From assembly GCF_038095995.1 (NCBI RefSeq), contig NZ_CP146005.1:744001-808000 (forward strand): a stretch of DNA of 64,000 nt. Reading direction: 5' to 3'. A program made the translations under genes and the position numbers. Of this stretch, positions 1 to 10,230 are shown piece by piece; the stretch's first letter is position 1; every line of letters starts with the position of its first letter. This DNA comes from Mesomycoplasma ovipneumoniae (lineage in GTDB: Bacteria > Bacillota_I > Bacilli_A > Mycoplasmatales > Metamycoplasmataceae). The notes below the pieces were generated by a model that was given only the letters and a program-made list of their open reading frames with translations, had not been told where the DNA came from and ran no database searches.

Positions 1-1148
1 TCTGAAGTTTCTTTATTAAGATCATAGTCTAATTTTGCCAATTTAATTTGCTTTTGGTAGTTATAATATAATGATGAAATTTCTTTGGAAATTGCGCGAA
101 TATTTTTAGCTTGAACTGATGAACCTGTCCGCGAAACACTAAGTCCAATATTTACTGCAGGAATTTTACCTTCGGCAAAAAGCGCTGAAGAAGTAATAAT
201 TTGACCGTCAGTAATTGAAATTACATTTGAAGAAACAAGCGCAGTAATATCATTGTCAACTGTTTGAAGAATTGGTAAGGCTGTAATTGATTTTCGTCCA
301 ATAAAACGACCTGAACGCTCTAAAAGTTTTGAGTGGGCAAAGAAAATATCAGCCGGGAAAGCTTCTTTTCCAATTGGCTGATTAGTTAAAAGAGCTACCT
401 CACGCCAAACACTTGCATGTTTAGAAAGATCATCAAAAACAATAACAACATCGTAATTATAACTAAGATTTTCAGCGTGTGCCATTGCAAAATAAGGAGC
501 TAAATATTGGTCAAATGGACTTGTTGAAGCTGCATGAAGAACAATTGTGTTATTCATTGCCCCATTTTTTAATAAATCATGGTATAAAGAGACTAAATTT
601 TGCCGTTTTTGACCAATTGAGACATAAATACATTTTGTTGTTGGCGAATTTTTCTGGTTAATAATTGTGTTAATTCCAATATGTGTTTTTCCAGTTTGAC
701 GATCCCCAACAATAAGTTCACGCTGTCCAAATCCAATTGGGTTAAAAAGATCGATTGACAAAATTCCGGTATAAACTTGACGATCAAGCAATTGACGTTG
801 TAAAACACCGGCGGCAGTTGCAAAAGCTGAATGGCGATAAGTTAAAAAAGTTTGCGGTCTGACTGATTTTGGCTCAATTATATTACCAGAAAGATCGATA
901 ATTTTCCCAAAAAATTCCATCGAAGTGGCCACCCGGTCAAAATCAGGCAGCTCAACAAGTTCGTCATTAATTTCAACTTTACCTTTTTGATTGTTAAAAA
1001 GTAAATAAGCTTGCATGTATGAGGCTTGAATTACTACCGCTTTAATTTCGGGTTTATTTTTAATTTGAAAAAATTGCTGCTCTTTTCAGTTGTATTGTCC
1101 TTTAACTAAAATAACATAGTCTAAAACTGAGGCGACACGTAATGACAT
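1..1148 (-). CDS. F1-like ATPase alpha-type subunit (partial, 3' end outside window)
   Basis: The gene starts at ATG 1148 and runs off the left edge, so about 382 residues are visible. It has the fold signature of an F1 alpha/beta subunit: a P-loop GDRQTGKT near residues 148-155, followed by regions resembling the alpha-subunit core (VVIVFDDLSKHA, then ALPILQTVDNDITALVSSN, then SVSRTGSSVQAKNI). Its neighbours are not atpB/E/F/H but the membrane proteins of the mycoplasma-specific F1-like X0 ATPase clusters (Type 2/3, 7 genes), so it should belong to that enzyme and not to the housekeeping F1F0 ATP synthase. The start codon shares one base with the stop of the upstream gene (TAATG), indicating translational coupling. 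A beta-type gene is expected just beyond the window. Assignment to the alpha-type is confident; Type 2 versus Type 3 is not resolved. Confidence 0.9.
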
Positions 1149-3388
1149 TATTTTTCTCCTTGTTCTTGATTTTCAGAATTATTTTCAACTTTTTTTAATT
1201 GATTTTTTTTATAAACTAACAATCTTGAAATTACAGCAATTGAGACTAAAATTACTGAAAGTGTCCCCACTATTAAATAAGCAAGATTATTTGCTAACCA
1301 TTGACTTTGCTGTTCGCTGTTGAATTGCTCAATAAGTGCTGAAAAATTCTGAATTGGATCAGAGTTTTGTTGAGAATTATTTATTGAAGAAGATCCTTGA
1401 TTTGCCTGAGGTTTTTCGTCAAAGTAAGCAACATGACCTAATATTTGGTTTAAAAGATTGATCTGGCGTCCGAGTTTAGTCATTGCCACAAATTGATTAA
1501 CTAAATTAGAACTTATTTTGTTAGACTCATTATGAAAAAGGGCAACTTTTTCGTGTGCCTGGGCAAAATAACGGTTAATATCTTCGCGAGTTAAATTCAA
1601 TTTTTTGAGATTTTCGTCAAATTGTTTTTCTTTTTGCTCGGCAGCTGCTTTATCAACTGCATTTGGTTTTGCCAAATATTGGAAAAATTTATCTTGAAGA
1701 ACAATTAGGTTCAAAAAATAAATTAAATAATAATGAGATCAAGCTTTATTATTGTCAATTTCTGATTTTTTTAAGTAAGACAAAAACTGAAATTGTGAAG
1801 CTGAAAAAACTGTTGCATTAGAAGAATTTATATAATCTTGGGCCAATTTTTTCTGAGCATCAAGAAAATCTTGGTTATAAAAAACTTTAGTTAATAAATA
1901 AAAGAAATTATAAATTGTTGTCTGAGAACCTGGAGAATAATAACGAATTTGGTCAAAACTAAACTGGTCTTGAATATTCAATGTTGAAAAAAACTGGTCA
2001 ATTACAGCAGTTACACCTAAATTTGAATTATATAAATTTGTTGTTATTGCTTGTTTTTGAGCCGGAGTTGCCCCTTCAGGAAAATCAGTATAATGGGGGG
2101 TATCATAGACTTTTTCGGCTTTTGACTTATCAGCCGGGTCACGAACTTGATTAACAAAGTCAACAATTTTTACTTTTGCATTAATTTTGTTCCCGGCCGG
2201 ATCAAGCGAAACTGATTCAATAAAATATTTAAAACGTGAATTTAGCGGATTTAAGAAGAAAAAAATGTTATTTTTTTCTTCTGCTGATGCTGAATTATAG
2301 AGGTTTACTACTTGTTGAAGCGGCATACCTGCATATTGAGGAGCAATAATTGGCGGCAAATCAGGGGCAATTCGCACTTCAAATTCAGGTTTTTCGGCCA
2401 CATCAGGTGGATTTTGGTTGGTAATTTTTTTAATTGCAAAATTAATTTGTTCCTGGGCTGATTGAGATGAACTTGGATTTGGCAGTTGATTTAAAGTAAA
2501 ATCAAGTAAAAGTGACTGTTTTTCAAAGTAGTTTTTAATTCAGTCATTTCAAGAAGTTATTCCTTCTTTGCCAATTGGCTTACTTGCTAACAAAAGGTTT
2601 TCTTCAGTATCAGATCTTTCGGAAAATTTATCAAGGTTAAAATTCTTTTTATAAACAGGAAATTCTTCTTCTTTAAAAAGATATTGTTTATATTGGGATG
2701 TAAGTCCTTGAAAATAAGTTTTAATTCGATTTTCAAAATCTTTGCCTTTGAGCGTGTTTGGAACTTCTGTTACTTTTGAGGTTTTAACATTATTTATTTT
2801 TTCATAATTATCATCATTGTTAGTTCCTCATTCAAGACCTTGGTAGTTTTCTTTGTCAAAACTAACATCACCACGTTTTAGTTTTAGATTATTGGCAAAA
2901 GCAAAAGGACTAATAATATTAAGGCCAAACTCACTAGGGTTCTTTTTTAGACCTTCACGGTTTCGTTTAAAATAATCACGAAGTTGAATTCAAAAAAAAC
3001 TTTGCTGTAGTTTTTCTTCAAGATTATCGCGAGTTTTTGAAGCAATATCAGCAAGTTTAATTTTAATATCTTCATCAACTTTATCAATAAATTGGTCAAT
3101 TAATGATTCTTTTTGAGCTTCTCAGTAAGCTTTATTTTGCCTTAGATCTTCTTCAGTAATTGGCTCGGCCTTTTTTTCACTTGTACCTGCTGAGGCTTGT
3201 CCGCCAGCATTTTGTCCAGGATTTTGGCCAGGATTTGCTGGTGGACTTGCAGGAGCAGGGGCAGTTTGTTGAAATTCAACAACAGCAGGACTAAAAGTTG
3301 AAGCTGATGAAAGGAAAAATAAAGAAGAAATTGAAAAGACTGATAAAATAGGCGCAAAAACTAGTTTATTTTTTAATTTTTTAGACAT
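1148..3388 (-). CDS. Large membrane-anchored protein of the F1-like X0 ATPase operon
   Basis: One 746-aa ORF once TGA is read as Trp. Residues about 8-30 form a hydrophobic signal or anchor segment, followed by a Pro/Gly/Ala/Gln-rich linker (APAPASPPANPGQNPGQNAG). A long hydrophilic central region follows, and a single transmembrane helix lies near the C-terminus (LIVGTLSVILVSIAVISRLL), ending in a charged tail. That topology suggests a large ectodomain between two anchors. It overlaps the epsilon-like gene by 8 bp and the alpha-like gene by 1 bp, so it sits inside one tightly packed operon. By position and topology it matches one of the three family-specific proteins that have no relatives outside mycoplasma F1-like ATPase clusters. 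No enzymatic motif is visible; a role in coupling the F1-like motor to the membrane or surface is inference. Confidence 0.85.
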
Positions 3389-3851
3389 GATTCACCTCGG
3401 TTTGAACTAAAAAAAACAGTTGCATCAAACGGTTTTGTTCATTTTCTTGTTTGGCAAGCATATAATTATTATACAATTCTAAATTTGAGCTTAGCTCTAA
3501 ATTTGCTTGCATTTGCAATTTGTGCAAAAGTGTGTTTTTGCTTTTTTGATTTGATTTTTTCTGAATATAATATTCTTTTTTATCAGTTTTATAAAAAATC
3601 AAATCATCATAAAGTCGGATAGAAGCGCTGTTTTCTAAGGAAAAAAGTAATGACTTGTGGGCAAAAAAATAAAAAACCCCGGAAGAAATTTCGATTTTTA
3701 TGAGCGAAAAATCAAGATTTGAAACAATAAATGGTTCAAGTGGTGCAAAATATTTTTCCTGTTCGATGTTAATGTATATTTTGCAATCTTTAAAATTTAT
3801 AGTTTTATTTTCAGGGGTCAAAATTCGGAAATTTCAAAGTTGTGATTCCAT
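3381..3851 (-). CDS. F1-like ATPase epsilon-type subunit
   Basis: A 156-aa protein starting MESQLWNFRILTPENK. The 'F-R-I-L-T-P-E' opening and a beta-rich first half resemble the N-terminal beta-sandwich of F1 epsilon subunits (residues about 1-85). A helical C-terminal half follows, ending in a Gln/Asn/Leu-rich segment. The start at 3851 is chosen because it is immediately adjacent to the stop of the gamma-like gene (3852). A later ATG in the same frame would remove the conserved N-terminal strand. The 3' end overlaps the next gene by 8 bp. In F1 enzymes epsilon binds gamma and regulates rotation; the same role here is inferred from order and fold. Sequence similarity is weak, as is usual for these fast-evolving clusters. 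Confidence 0.72.
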
Positions 3852-4718
3852 TTAAAAAATTCCTTTCGGTTTGCTCTTAATCAAGTTTAGCTCCTCAATT
3901 TCTAGCTCACGTTCAATTTTTAAAATTGTTGTCTTAAGACGTAAAATTTTTTCCTCGATTTCCTTTAAAAGGGTATTTTCGTGAATAAGTTTATTTTTAT
4001 AGACGATAAATTGGGACTCAAGTAGTAAAACTTGTACTGATGTTGCAAAATATGTTTGAATTTGGGTTTGGTAAAATTCTTCAAAATTAGGGAAAAAACG
4101 AACTTTATCAAGGTTAGCTTTGAATTTGTCAATTGTTTCTTGAGTTGTTTCCATTTTAAATTCAAATTGGTTTAAAGGGAAAATTGTTGCAATAAAATTA
4201 GGGATTTTATTTGAATAAACGGCCATTTTTACTGATGAAAACTGACGAGTTTTGAGTCCATATTCAATAACTTGACCAATTTTTACTGAATTTTCAAAGG
4301 AATTGTCTAAATTTTCAAAACTAGTTATGATTTTCATATTGTTTTTCTTTGCAAAATTAATTGCCCGAACACCAAGAGGAACAATAAAATCTTTTTCAGT
4401 ATAGTTTTCTAAAATTTTAGCTTCAATTTGATCAAAAAAGTTTTGCGTATATTTTTCATTTGATGAAGGATAAATTCAAAGATTTATATTTTGACGGGCA
4501 AAAGCTTTTTTTGTCAGTAGTGACAGTTTTGCGCTAAATGGTCTTTTTGGACTAAATTGGGCAAGTAAAAACTGGCCAATCAAGAAAAATTCATAAACAT
4601 TTCTTATTGTTCTTAAAAGAAGATTAATTTGGATTAGAGAAATATTTCGATTTAGTGACACTAAATCATAAATTTTGATGAAATTGTCTCTTTTTTCCTT
4701 TTTTTCATTTATGTTCAT
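3852..4718 (-). CDS. F1-like ATPase gamma-type subunit
   Basis: A 288-aa protein preceded by a GGAG ribosome-binding site. Its N- and C-terminal regions are long helices with heptad-like spacing (residues about 1-45, and from about 225 to the end, with ENTLLKEIEEKILRLKTTILKIERELEIEE). These flank a central alpha/beta part (DFIVPLGVRAINFAKKNNMKIITSFENLD), the layout of a gamma rotor: antiparallel coiled coil plus Rossmann-like domain. The order gamma, epsilon, large membrane protein, alpha agrees with F1-like X0 clusters. There is no catalytic site, as expected of a rotor shaft. The call rests on architecture and operon position more than on residue identity. Confidence 0.75.
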
Positions 4719-4743
4719 AATTTAGACTCCCAAATTAAAGTGT

Positions 4744-5289
4744 TTATCCTTTTTTATTTGGTTGGTTTTGCTCTTCTAAGCTTGATGCCAAAGAAACTTC
4801 GCTGAAAATAACTTTAAGTGTTTTTGTTTGCGGATCTAAAAAAACAATGCATCCTTCGACAACTTCAACAAAACGGCTTTTGTTGGCAATAAAATCTCAA
4901 GCAAGTGTGTTTAGATTCCCAAGAAGTGCTGAAAATCTTGAATCAGAACTATCGGAATAAAAATTACTTGCTCTAACATTTGAAGATTCAACCTGAGCAA
5001 TTATCGGAACAAGCCCTTTTGAGCCAAAACGACTTGAGCGCTGTCAAGAAATAACAAAATTTTTAAATACTAACTCTGTGGTTGACTTATAAGAGTCAAC
5101 AACTTTTTTTTGGTATTTTTCCTTCATTGATGATTTTGCTTTTTGCGAAGATACAAGCAGAGTTAAATTCATTAGTGCATCAAAACTAATAAAATTGGGA
5201 TGATTAATTAAATCATAATAGTCGCGAAATTCTGTTTTTGTATCAATTTGTGTTGGATTTGCTTGCTTTTTCTTTCCTAAAATTTTCAT
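4744..5289 (-). CDS. Soluble hypothetical protein of the F1-like ATPase operon
   Basis: A 181-aa, mostly hydrophilic protein without a signal peptide or transmembrane helix; one TGA (Trp) lies after residue 81. I recognise no domain. It lies 25 bp upstream of the gamma-like gene and 45 bp downstream of the polytopic membrane protein, so it is co-transcribed with them. F1-like X0 clusters contain three family-specific proteins, two of them membrane-bound. By elimination this is the third, non-membrane one. Function unknown; a stator or adaptor between the F1-like head and the membrane parts is a guess. Confidence 0.75.
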
Positions 5290-5334
5290 GATTTGTTCCT
5301 TATTTTTTAACTTTTAGATTTGGAAGTCTTAGAT

Positions 5335-6876
5335 CTAAGATGAACCTATTTTTTCATTTTCCACTTTTTCTTTTTGATCTTGAGATGATTTGTTTTTTGT
5401 TGTTAGAATTAAAGTATTTTTACCAATTGCAACAAATAAATTTGTCAAAACAAAAATTGCTAGTAAAAGCGTTAAAATCCCAAGAAAATAAAAACTATAG
5501 TCAATATAAAAAACTGATACTAAATCTTTTTGGTAGTCTTCTGGCTTAACCTGCGAAACGGTTGATGTATAAATATCAATATTTAATAAATAAATGAAAT
5601 TAAAAATTGTGTATAAAATAATGAAAAAACTTACCATTAATTTCATCCAAAGCGGAAATTCGGGTTTAATTCTAACAAGAGCAAAATAAATGGTAAGGAA
5701 AAATACTAGCTGAGTTGAGTTTATTCAAATTGTTTCATAAACTGAATAACTTAAATATGAGACAACAAAGCTCACAATAAAAGATAGTAGAATAAAAATG
5801 AATGGAAGAGTATTTAATTGATAATCCTTAATTTTGTTTTTTAAACGGGTAAGATTTAAAACAAAATAAAGAATTAATAAAACAACATGAATCGAAATAC
5901 CAATTATTGTCGGTAAATAATTGGGCACAATATTATTTCCAAAAGGAAGAAACTGAACGAAATTACTTATCGAATAAACAGTTATATAAACACTATAGAT
6001 AAAAATACCAATAGCAATAAAAATTAAGACCGAAAGTGCTGGCGTATATTTTTTAAGTCGAATAAAACTTTGACGGTAAAAATAAATTTGCGGACTATAG
6101 TATAATAAGGCTAATACTAAAACTCCCATTAAAATTGCAATTAAAATTAACGAATTAGTTAGTTTTGCAACTTCTGTGATAAAAGTATAAATTCAATTTG
6201 CAACTGGATTGTCATAAGTTACGGTCGAAACTGATGAGTTTTCAGGGGTCGAAAAGACCATTGAGGCAAAAATTCCAAATAAAGTACCTGATGTAACAAT
6301 GGCAGACGCTAAACTTATATGCTTAAAAGTAAAAAGCTTTTTATAGTCATAGTTAATTTTGTCATCTGTTCGCCCTAGCCAAAGTCAAAGGGAATAATCA
6401 AGTAAAATATAAATAAAAATTTGGGCAGAAATGCCAAGAATATGGCTCCATTCTGTCGTTAGTCAAGCAAAATAAACAACTAAATTGACTAATGAAAGGA
6501 AAAAATAGACTGATAAAATTATGTATTTATGCGTCTTATTTTTAAGGCCTAAAAATTTTAAACCTTTAAATAAAAAGATAATACTAAAAAATAACAAAAA
6601 AACTGATCTTGCAACTCTTGGAGCAATAAATTCGCGAATTTCATCATCAATAGGATTAAAAATTAGCGAAATACTTGAAACCCTTGAAATCGGGGCATTT
6701 TGGTCAATATCTACTATGTTCAGGAATGATCGACGGGCGTCAAAGAAAATTGCCGTGCTTAGTCCAAGCAAAAATAGAATAAAAAGGACGCGAAGAAAAA
6801 TACGCACTAAATTCTTCTTGTCTTTTTTAGCTGGTTTTGCATTTAAACTATAAGCCTCAGCACTAACCGCATTCAT
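5335..6876 (-). CDS. Polytopic membrane protein of the F1-like ATPase operon (X0 sector)
   Basis: A 513-aa first gene of the operon. It has about twelve hydrophobic helices spread over its length, for example LVRIFLRVLFILFLLGLSTA, then KYIILSVYFFLSLVNLVVYF, then ALSVLIFIAIGIFIYSVYIT, and finally YSFYFLGILTLLLAIFVLTN. It ends in a short charged cytoplasm-like tail (KNKSSQDQKEKVENEKIGSS). Twelve predicted helices is what the family description gives for the largest membrane component of F1-like X0 ATPases. The start ATG 6876 has a strong AGGAGGTC ribosome-binding site 5 bp upstream. I see none of the F0 a- or c-subunit signatures (no essential Arg/Glu in a helical hairpin), so ion translocation cannot be assumed. 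Confidence 0.85.
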
Positions 6877-7172
6877 TTTGACCTCCTTTTTCGTGTTGAA
6901 ATGCTAACATTATAACCTTTTTTTTTTTTTTGTTGACAAAAATGCAAAAAAAATTGCCTAAAAAAATATCTAATTTAAAATAATTTTTGTTTTTAGTGTT
7001 TTACTTTATAATTTTAGAACCGCATTCATTTTGACCTCCTTTTTCGTGTTGAAATGCTAACATTATAACCTTTTTTTTTTTTTTGTTGACAAAAATGCAA
7101 AAAAAATTGCCTAAAAAAATATCTAATTTAAAATAATTTTTGTTTTTAGTGTTTTACTTTATAATTTTAGAA
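6865..7172. repeat. Tandem duplication (153-bp unit) of the divergent promoter region
   Basis: Positions 6865-7017 and 7018-7170 are identical, and the match runs on to 7172. The unit contains the first codons, ribosome-binding site and promoter of the minus-strand ATPase operon, and on the other side the leader of the plus-strand HAD gene. Because the unit includes a start codon, the outer copy creates a seven-codon minus-strand micro-ORF (MNAVLKL, start about 7029) with the same strong Shine-Dalgarno. The duplication looks recent because the copies do not differ. Confidence 0.97.
6909..6939 (-). promoter_or_regulatory. Probable promoter of the ATPase operon with homopolymer spacer (inner copy)
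   Basis: Read on the minus strand, a -35-like TTGTCA (6934-6939) and a perfect -10 TATAAT (6909-6914) are separated by 19 nt, of which 14 are an uninterrupted A run (T run 6918-6931 on the plus strand). Homopolymeric spacers of this kind control transcription of vlp genes in Mycoplasma hyorhinis by slippage. The identical arrangement recurs in the outer copy (T run 7071-7084). Confidence 0.7.
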
Positions 7173-7976
7173 ATGGTTAAAAAATTAATATTTAGTGATA
7201 TTGACGGAACTCTTTATTGCGGTGATTTTTCCGTTGATAAGGAAACAATTGATTTTCTAAAAAATAATAAGGATAGCTTTACCTTAATTTTAAATACAGG
7301 TAATCCTTTGGGCTCAAGAATTTTGCAAACAGCAAAACTCTTAGAAATTCGCTATGTTTTAACATCTAATGGTGCTTTGTTTAGTGATTTAAAAGAGGAC
7401 AGACATACTTTAATTCATGGACCAATTTCACAAAAATCGCAAGATTTTGTTTTTAGAATTGCCAGAGATTTAGATATGCAACTAAATTTTTGAACAAGCC
7501 AAAAATATTTTAGCTTTAATTTTAAAGAGCAAAATTATTCCTATTTTAACTACCCACTTTTGGATCCTGAAAATGAGGTATTTTTTACTGATAGCCCACA
7601 AAAAGATGTAATAAAATTAGAATTAATTGGCCCAAGCCAAACTTTAGAAAAGGCTTATAAATTATTAGAAGAAGATGGCGATCTTGAAGGCGTTTTAATT
7701 AATAATATAAGTATTGAAATTGGTAAAAAAGGGACAAATAAAGGAAGTGCTGTTGAATTTGTGGCAAAAAGTTTCGGGATTGACGTCCAAAAAACAATGA
7801 CAATTGGTGATAGTCCTAATGATATTTCAATGCTTGAAAAAACTAATTTTTCTTATGCAATGGCAAATGGCTATGAAATTGTTAAAAAAACAGCAAAACT
7901 CAACACAAGCGCTTGTGATCAACAAGGGCTAGTTTATGCAATTAAGGACTTTTTATATCGAACAAAATTTGATTAA
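7173..7976 (+). CDS. Cof-type HAD-family phosphatase
   Basis: A 267-aa protein with one internal TGA (Trp) near codon 108. HAD motif I is DIDGT (nucleophile D9, acid D11). A threonine in LNTGN serves as motif II, a lysine follows in the C2 cap region, and motif IV is GDSPNDISML around residue 211. This is the type IIB (Cof) subfamily, which dephosphorylates sugar phosphates, nucleotides or cofactors; the substrate cannot be read from sequence. The start at 7173 (MVKKLIFSDIDGT) is preferred over ATG 7140 because it places motif I at the usual distance from the N-terminus. The start lies at the very end of the duplicated promoter unit. A strong terminator follows directly. Confidence 0.93.
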
Positions 7977-7978
7977 AA

Positions 7979-8016
7979 AAATTTGACTAAAAAAGTCTTT
8001 TAGTCAAATTTTTTGT
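7979..8016 (+). terminator. Rho-independent terminator after the HAD gene
   Basis: The inverted repeat AAATTTGACTAAAA / TTTTAGTCAAATTT with a 5-nt loop is followed by a T run. It sits immediately after the stop codon of the HAD gene and may also serve the convergent minus-strand gene ending at 8049. Confidence 0.85.
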
Positions 8017-8048
8017 TAGTTTTTTTGTAATTAAAATAATTAAAAAGT

Positions 8049-8732
8049 TTAAATTCAATTAATTTTAAATGGTTTTTTCTGTTGTTTGATTTGATAAAAA
8101 TAAACAACAAGTTGGACTGCTGAAACCAAGAAACCGATAATTTGAAAAATGAATGACGAAAGATAAGCGTCATTTTTTTCAATAACAAGTAGCAAGAAAA
8201 AGTAGATTAATCAAGCAAAGTTTAAAAGAAATAAATTTAGCAAAAAAGTAAGTGGAATAAATTTAGTTGTTTTGTTTTTAATACCTAACAAAGTTTGTGG
8301 TAAAAAGGCAATATTTACGCAAAATCCGGCAAAAATTCCAAGATAAAGAGCATAAGAAGCGAGATTGCCTAAAGAAATTTTGGCCCAAAAGAAAATTCCA
8401 AGTAGTAAAATCAGTAGAAAAACTGTTAATGCCCAAGACAAAAAAGTGAAATTTATTAGCTGTTTTCTTGTTGTTTTTGCTTTAAAAGTATAAACTTGAG
8501 CTAAAAAGATGAAAGTTAAAAGTCCACTAAATACTTGTGGAATAAAAAGTTGTAAATCACGGATTGCAAAGCCTAAAAGTGCAAATCCAAAAATTCCTAA
8601 ATAGTAAATTCATCAACTTAATAATGAAACTTTTGGTGGTTTTTTTGCTAAAAAAGTATTTATTACTAAAGGTAAACCGATTATCGAAGTTAAAGAAGCT
8701 GCAATTCAACCAATTATTGTTATATATGTCAT
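8049..8732 (-). CDS. PQ-loop (SWEET/MtN3-like) membrane transporter
   Basis: A 227-aa protein with seven likely transmembrane helices. It shows two related modules of the PQ-loop/SemiSWEET type: an N-terminal one (GWIAASLTSIIGLPLVINTF, with a 'KPPKVSLLSW' loop) and a C-terminal one containing the diagnostic Pro-Gln pair (NIAFLPQTLLGIKNKTTKFI). The doubled three-helix arrangement resembles sugar exporters of the SWEET fold and other PQ-loop transporters. The substrate is unknown. The start at 8732 has a CAGGAGAT ribosome-binding site. It is transcribed convergently to the HAD gene and separated from mgtE (ending 8761) by less than 30 bp, so it may be the last gene of the cdaA-mgtE unit. Confidence 0.78.
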
Positions 8733-8760
8733 ATCTCCTGCCTAAAAAATGAACATTATA

Positions 8761-10224
8761 CTACAATAATAGAAAAATAATAATTGTTACTCCAAAAAAT
8801 ATTAAAGTAGAAATTGAGTCTGTTACAGTTGCTAAAATTGGCGCTGACATAACAGCAGGATCTCTTTTTGTTGCTTTTGCAATCATTGGAATTATTGCAC
8901 CAAGAATTTTAGAAAAAATAATTACAGTTAAAAGTGAAAATGATGAGGCAAAAGAAATAATTAAAACATAATCGCGAATCGTTAAATTTGAAATTGAATT
9001 TTCGGGAATTTGCGAGTTTTTAATCTCGCCTGAGAGAGTAAAATAAATTACTAACCGTATAAAGTTAAGAACCATCAAAACTGTACCAACAATAGCTCCA
9101 ACGCCAATTTCTTTTAAAAGGACTTTGGAAAAAAAGTTAGAACGATTAATTTCTTTTAGTGAAATCGAGCGGACAATTGTTGTTGCTGATTGGGAGCCAG
9201 CATTTCCGGCCGATCCAGAAATTACCGGAATCATTGAGACAATTGTGGTAATAAAAGATGAAAGACCAATTGATTTAATTGAATCATTTTCGCTAATTGC
9301 ATCAGTGAATTTTTGAATAATAAATTGTGACAAAGTTGAACCAAACATTAAAATTATTAGTCAAAAAACACGTGATTTAACAATTTGGATTATTGTGGTT
9401 TTAAGATAGGAATCTTCAACTTCTTGTGGTAAAATTCCGGCTAATTTATAAATATCACTTGTTGCTTCTTGTTTAACAATATCAATAATATCATCACTTG
9501 TAACCATCCCAATTAATCTTTGGGCGGTGTTTACAACCGGTAAAACCGAAAAATCATTTTTAGCAAAAACTTCAGCGGCATCCTCTTTTTTGTCAGTTGT
9601 TACTAAAAAAGGAACTTGAAAAACTATTTTTCCAATATTTAAATTAGGATCAGAAAAAACTATATCTTCAAGTGTGGCAGCGCCAATCATTTTTTTTTGC
9701 GAATCAACAACATAATAATAATGCACAAGTTCAGAAATGTCTTTATATTTACGGATTTTTTCAAGCGCTTGGGCACAAGTTAATTCATTTGAAAGATAAA
9801 CAATATCAACCGACATAAAAGAACCAATTTGATTTGAATTATATTGTAAAAGTTGGTTAACTCGTTTTCTTGTATCTGGATCAATATTGCGCAAAATTCG
9901 TTTGGCAACATTGTCAGGAACTTCATCTAAAAGCTCGACAATTTCATCAGCATAAAGTTCATCAAGAAGTTGATCCATCATTTCATTTGGCAAACTGATG
10001 ACTAATTCTGATTGAATTTCAGGTGAAAAAAAGGTAAAAATTTCGCCGGCAGTAACGGTGTCTAACATTCTAAAAAATAAAAGACGCTGAAACTGACTAA
10101 ATTTAGATACTTCTTCAGCTACTTCTGAAAGTGGTTTTTGGTTTGTGTATTCACGGACTTGATTAATTTTTTTATTATTTACTAAATCAATTAACAAAGA
10201 ACTTTTTGGTTCAAAATTTTGCAT
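8761..10224 (-). CDS. mgtE: Magnesium transporter MgtE
   Basis: A 487-aa protein with the full MgtE layout. An N-terminal superhelical domain (about 1-135) contains the series LLDELYADEIVELLDEVPDN. A pair of CBS domains follows (about 140-260; MIGAATLEDIVFSDPNLN and RLIGMVTSDDIIDIV), then five transmembrane helices. The pore signature is visible as PVISGSAGNAGSQSATTIVR and the C-terminal helix as DPAVMSAPILATVTDSISTL. MgtE is a Mg2+-gated Mg2+ channel or transporter in the cytoplasmic membrane, closed when Mg2+ binds the N and CBS domains. Two TGA codons encode Trp. It follows the diadenylate cyclase by 6 bp, so the two are probably co-transcribed. Confidence 0.96.
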
Positions 10225-10230
10225 TAAATA

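Noticed and set aside
1148..4718. Operon considered as the housekeeping F1F0 ATP synthase
   Set aside because: No a, b, c or delta subunits are present; instead there are large mycoplasma-specific membrane proteins and the gene order differs.
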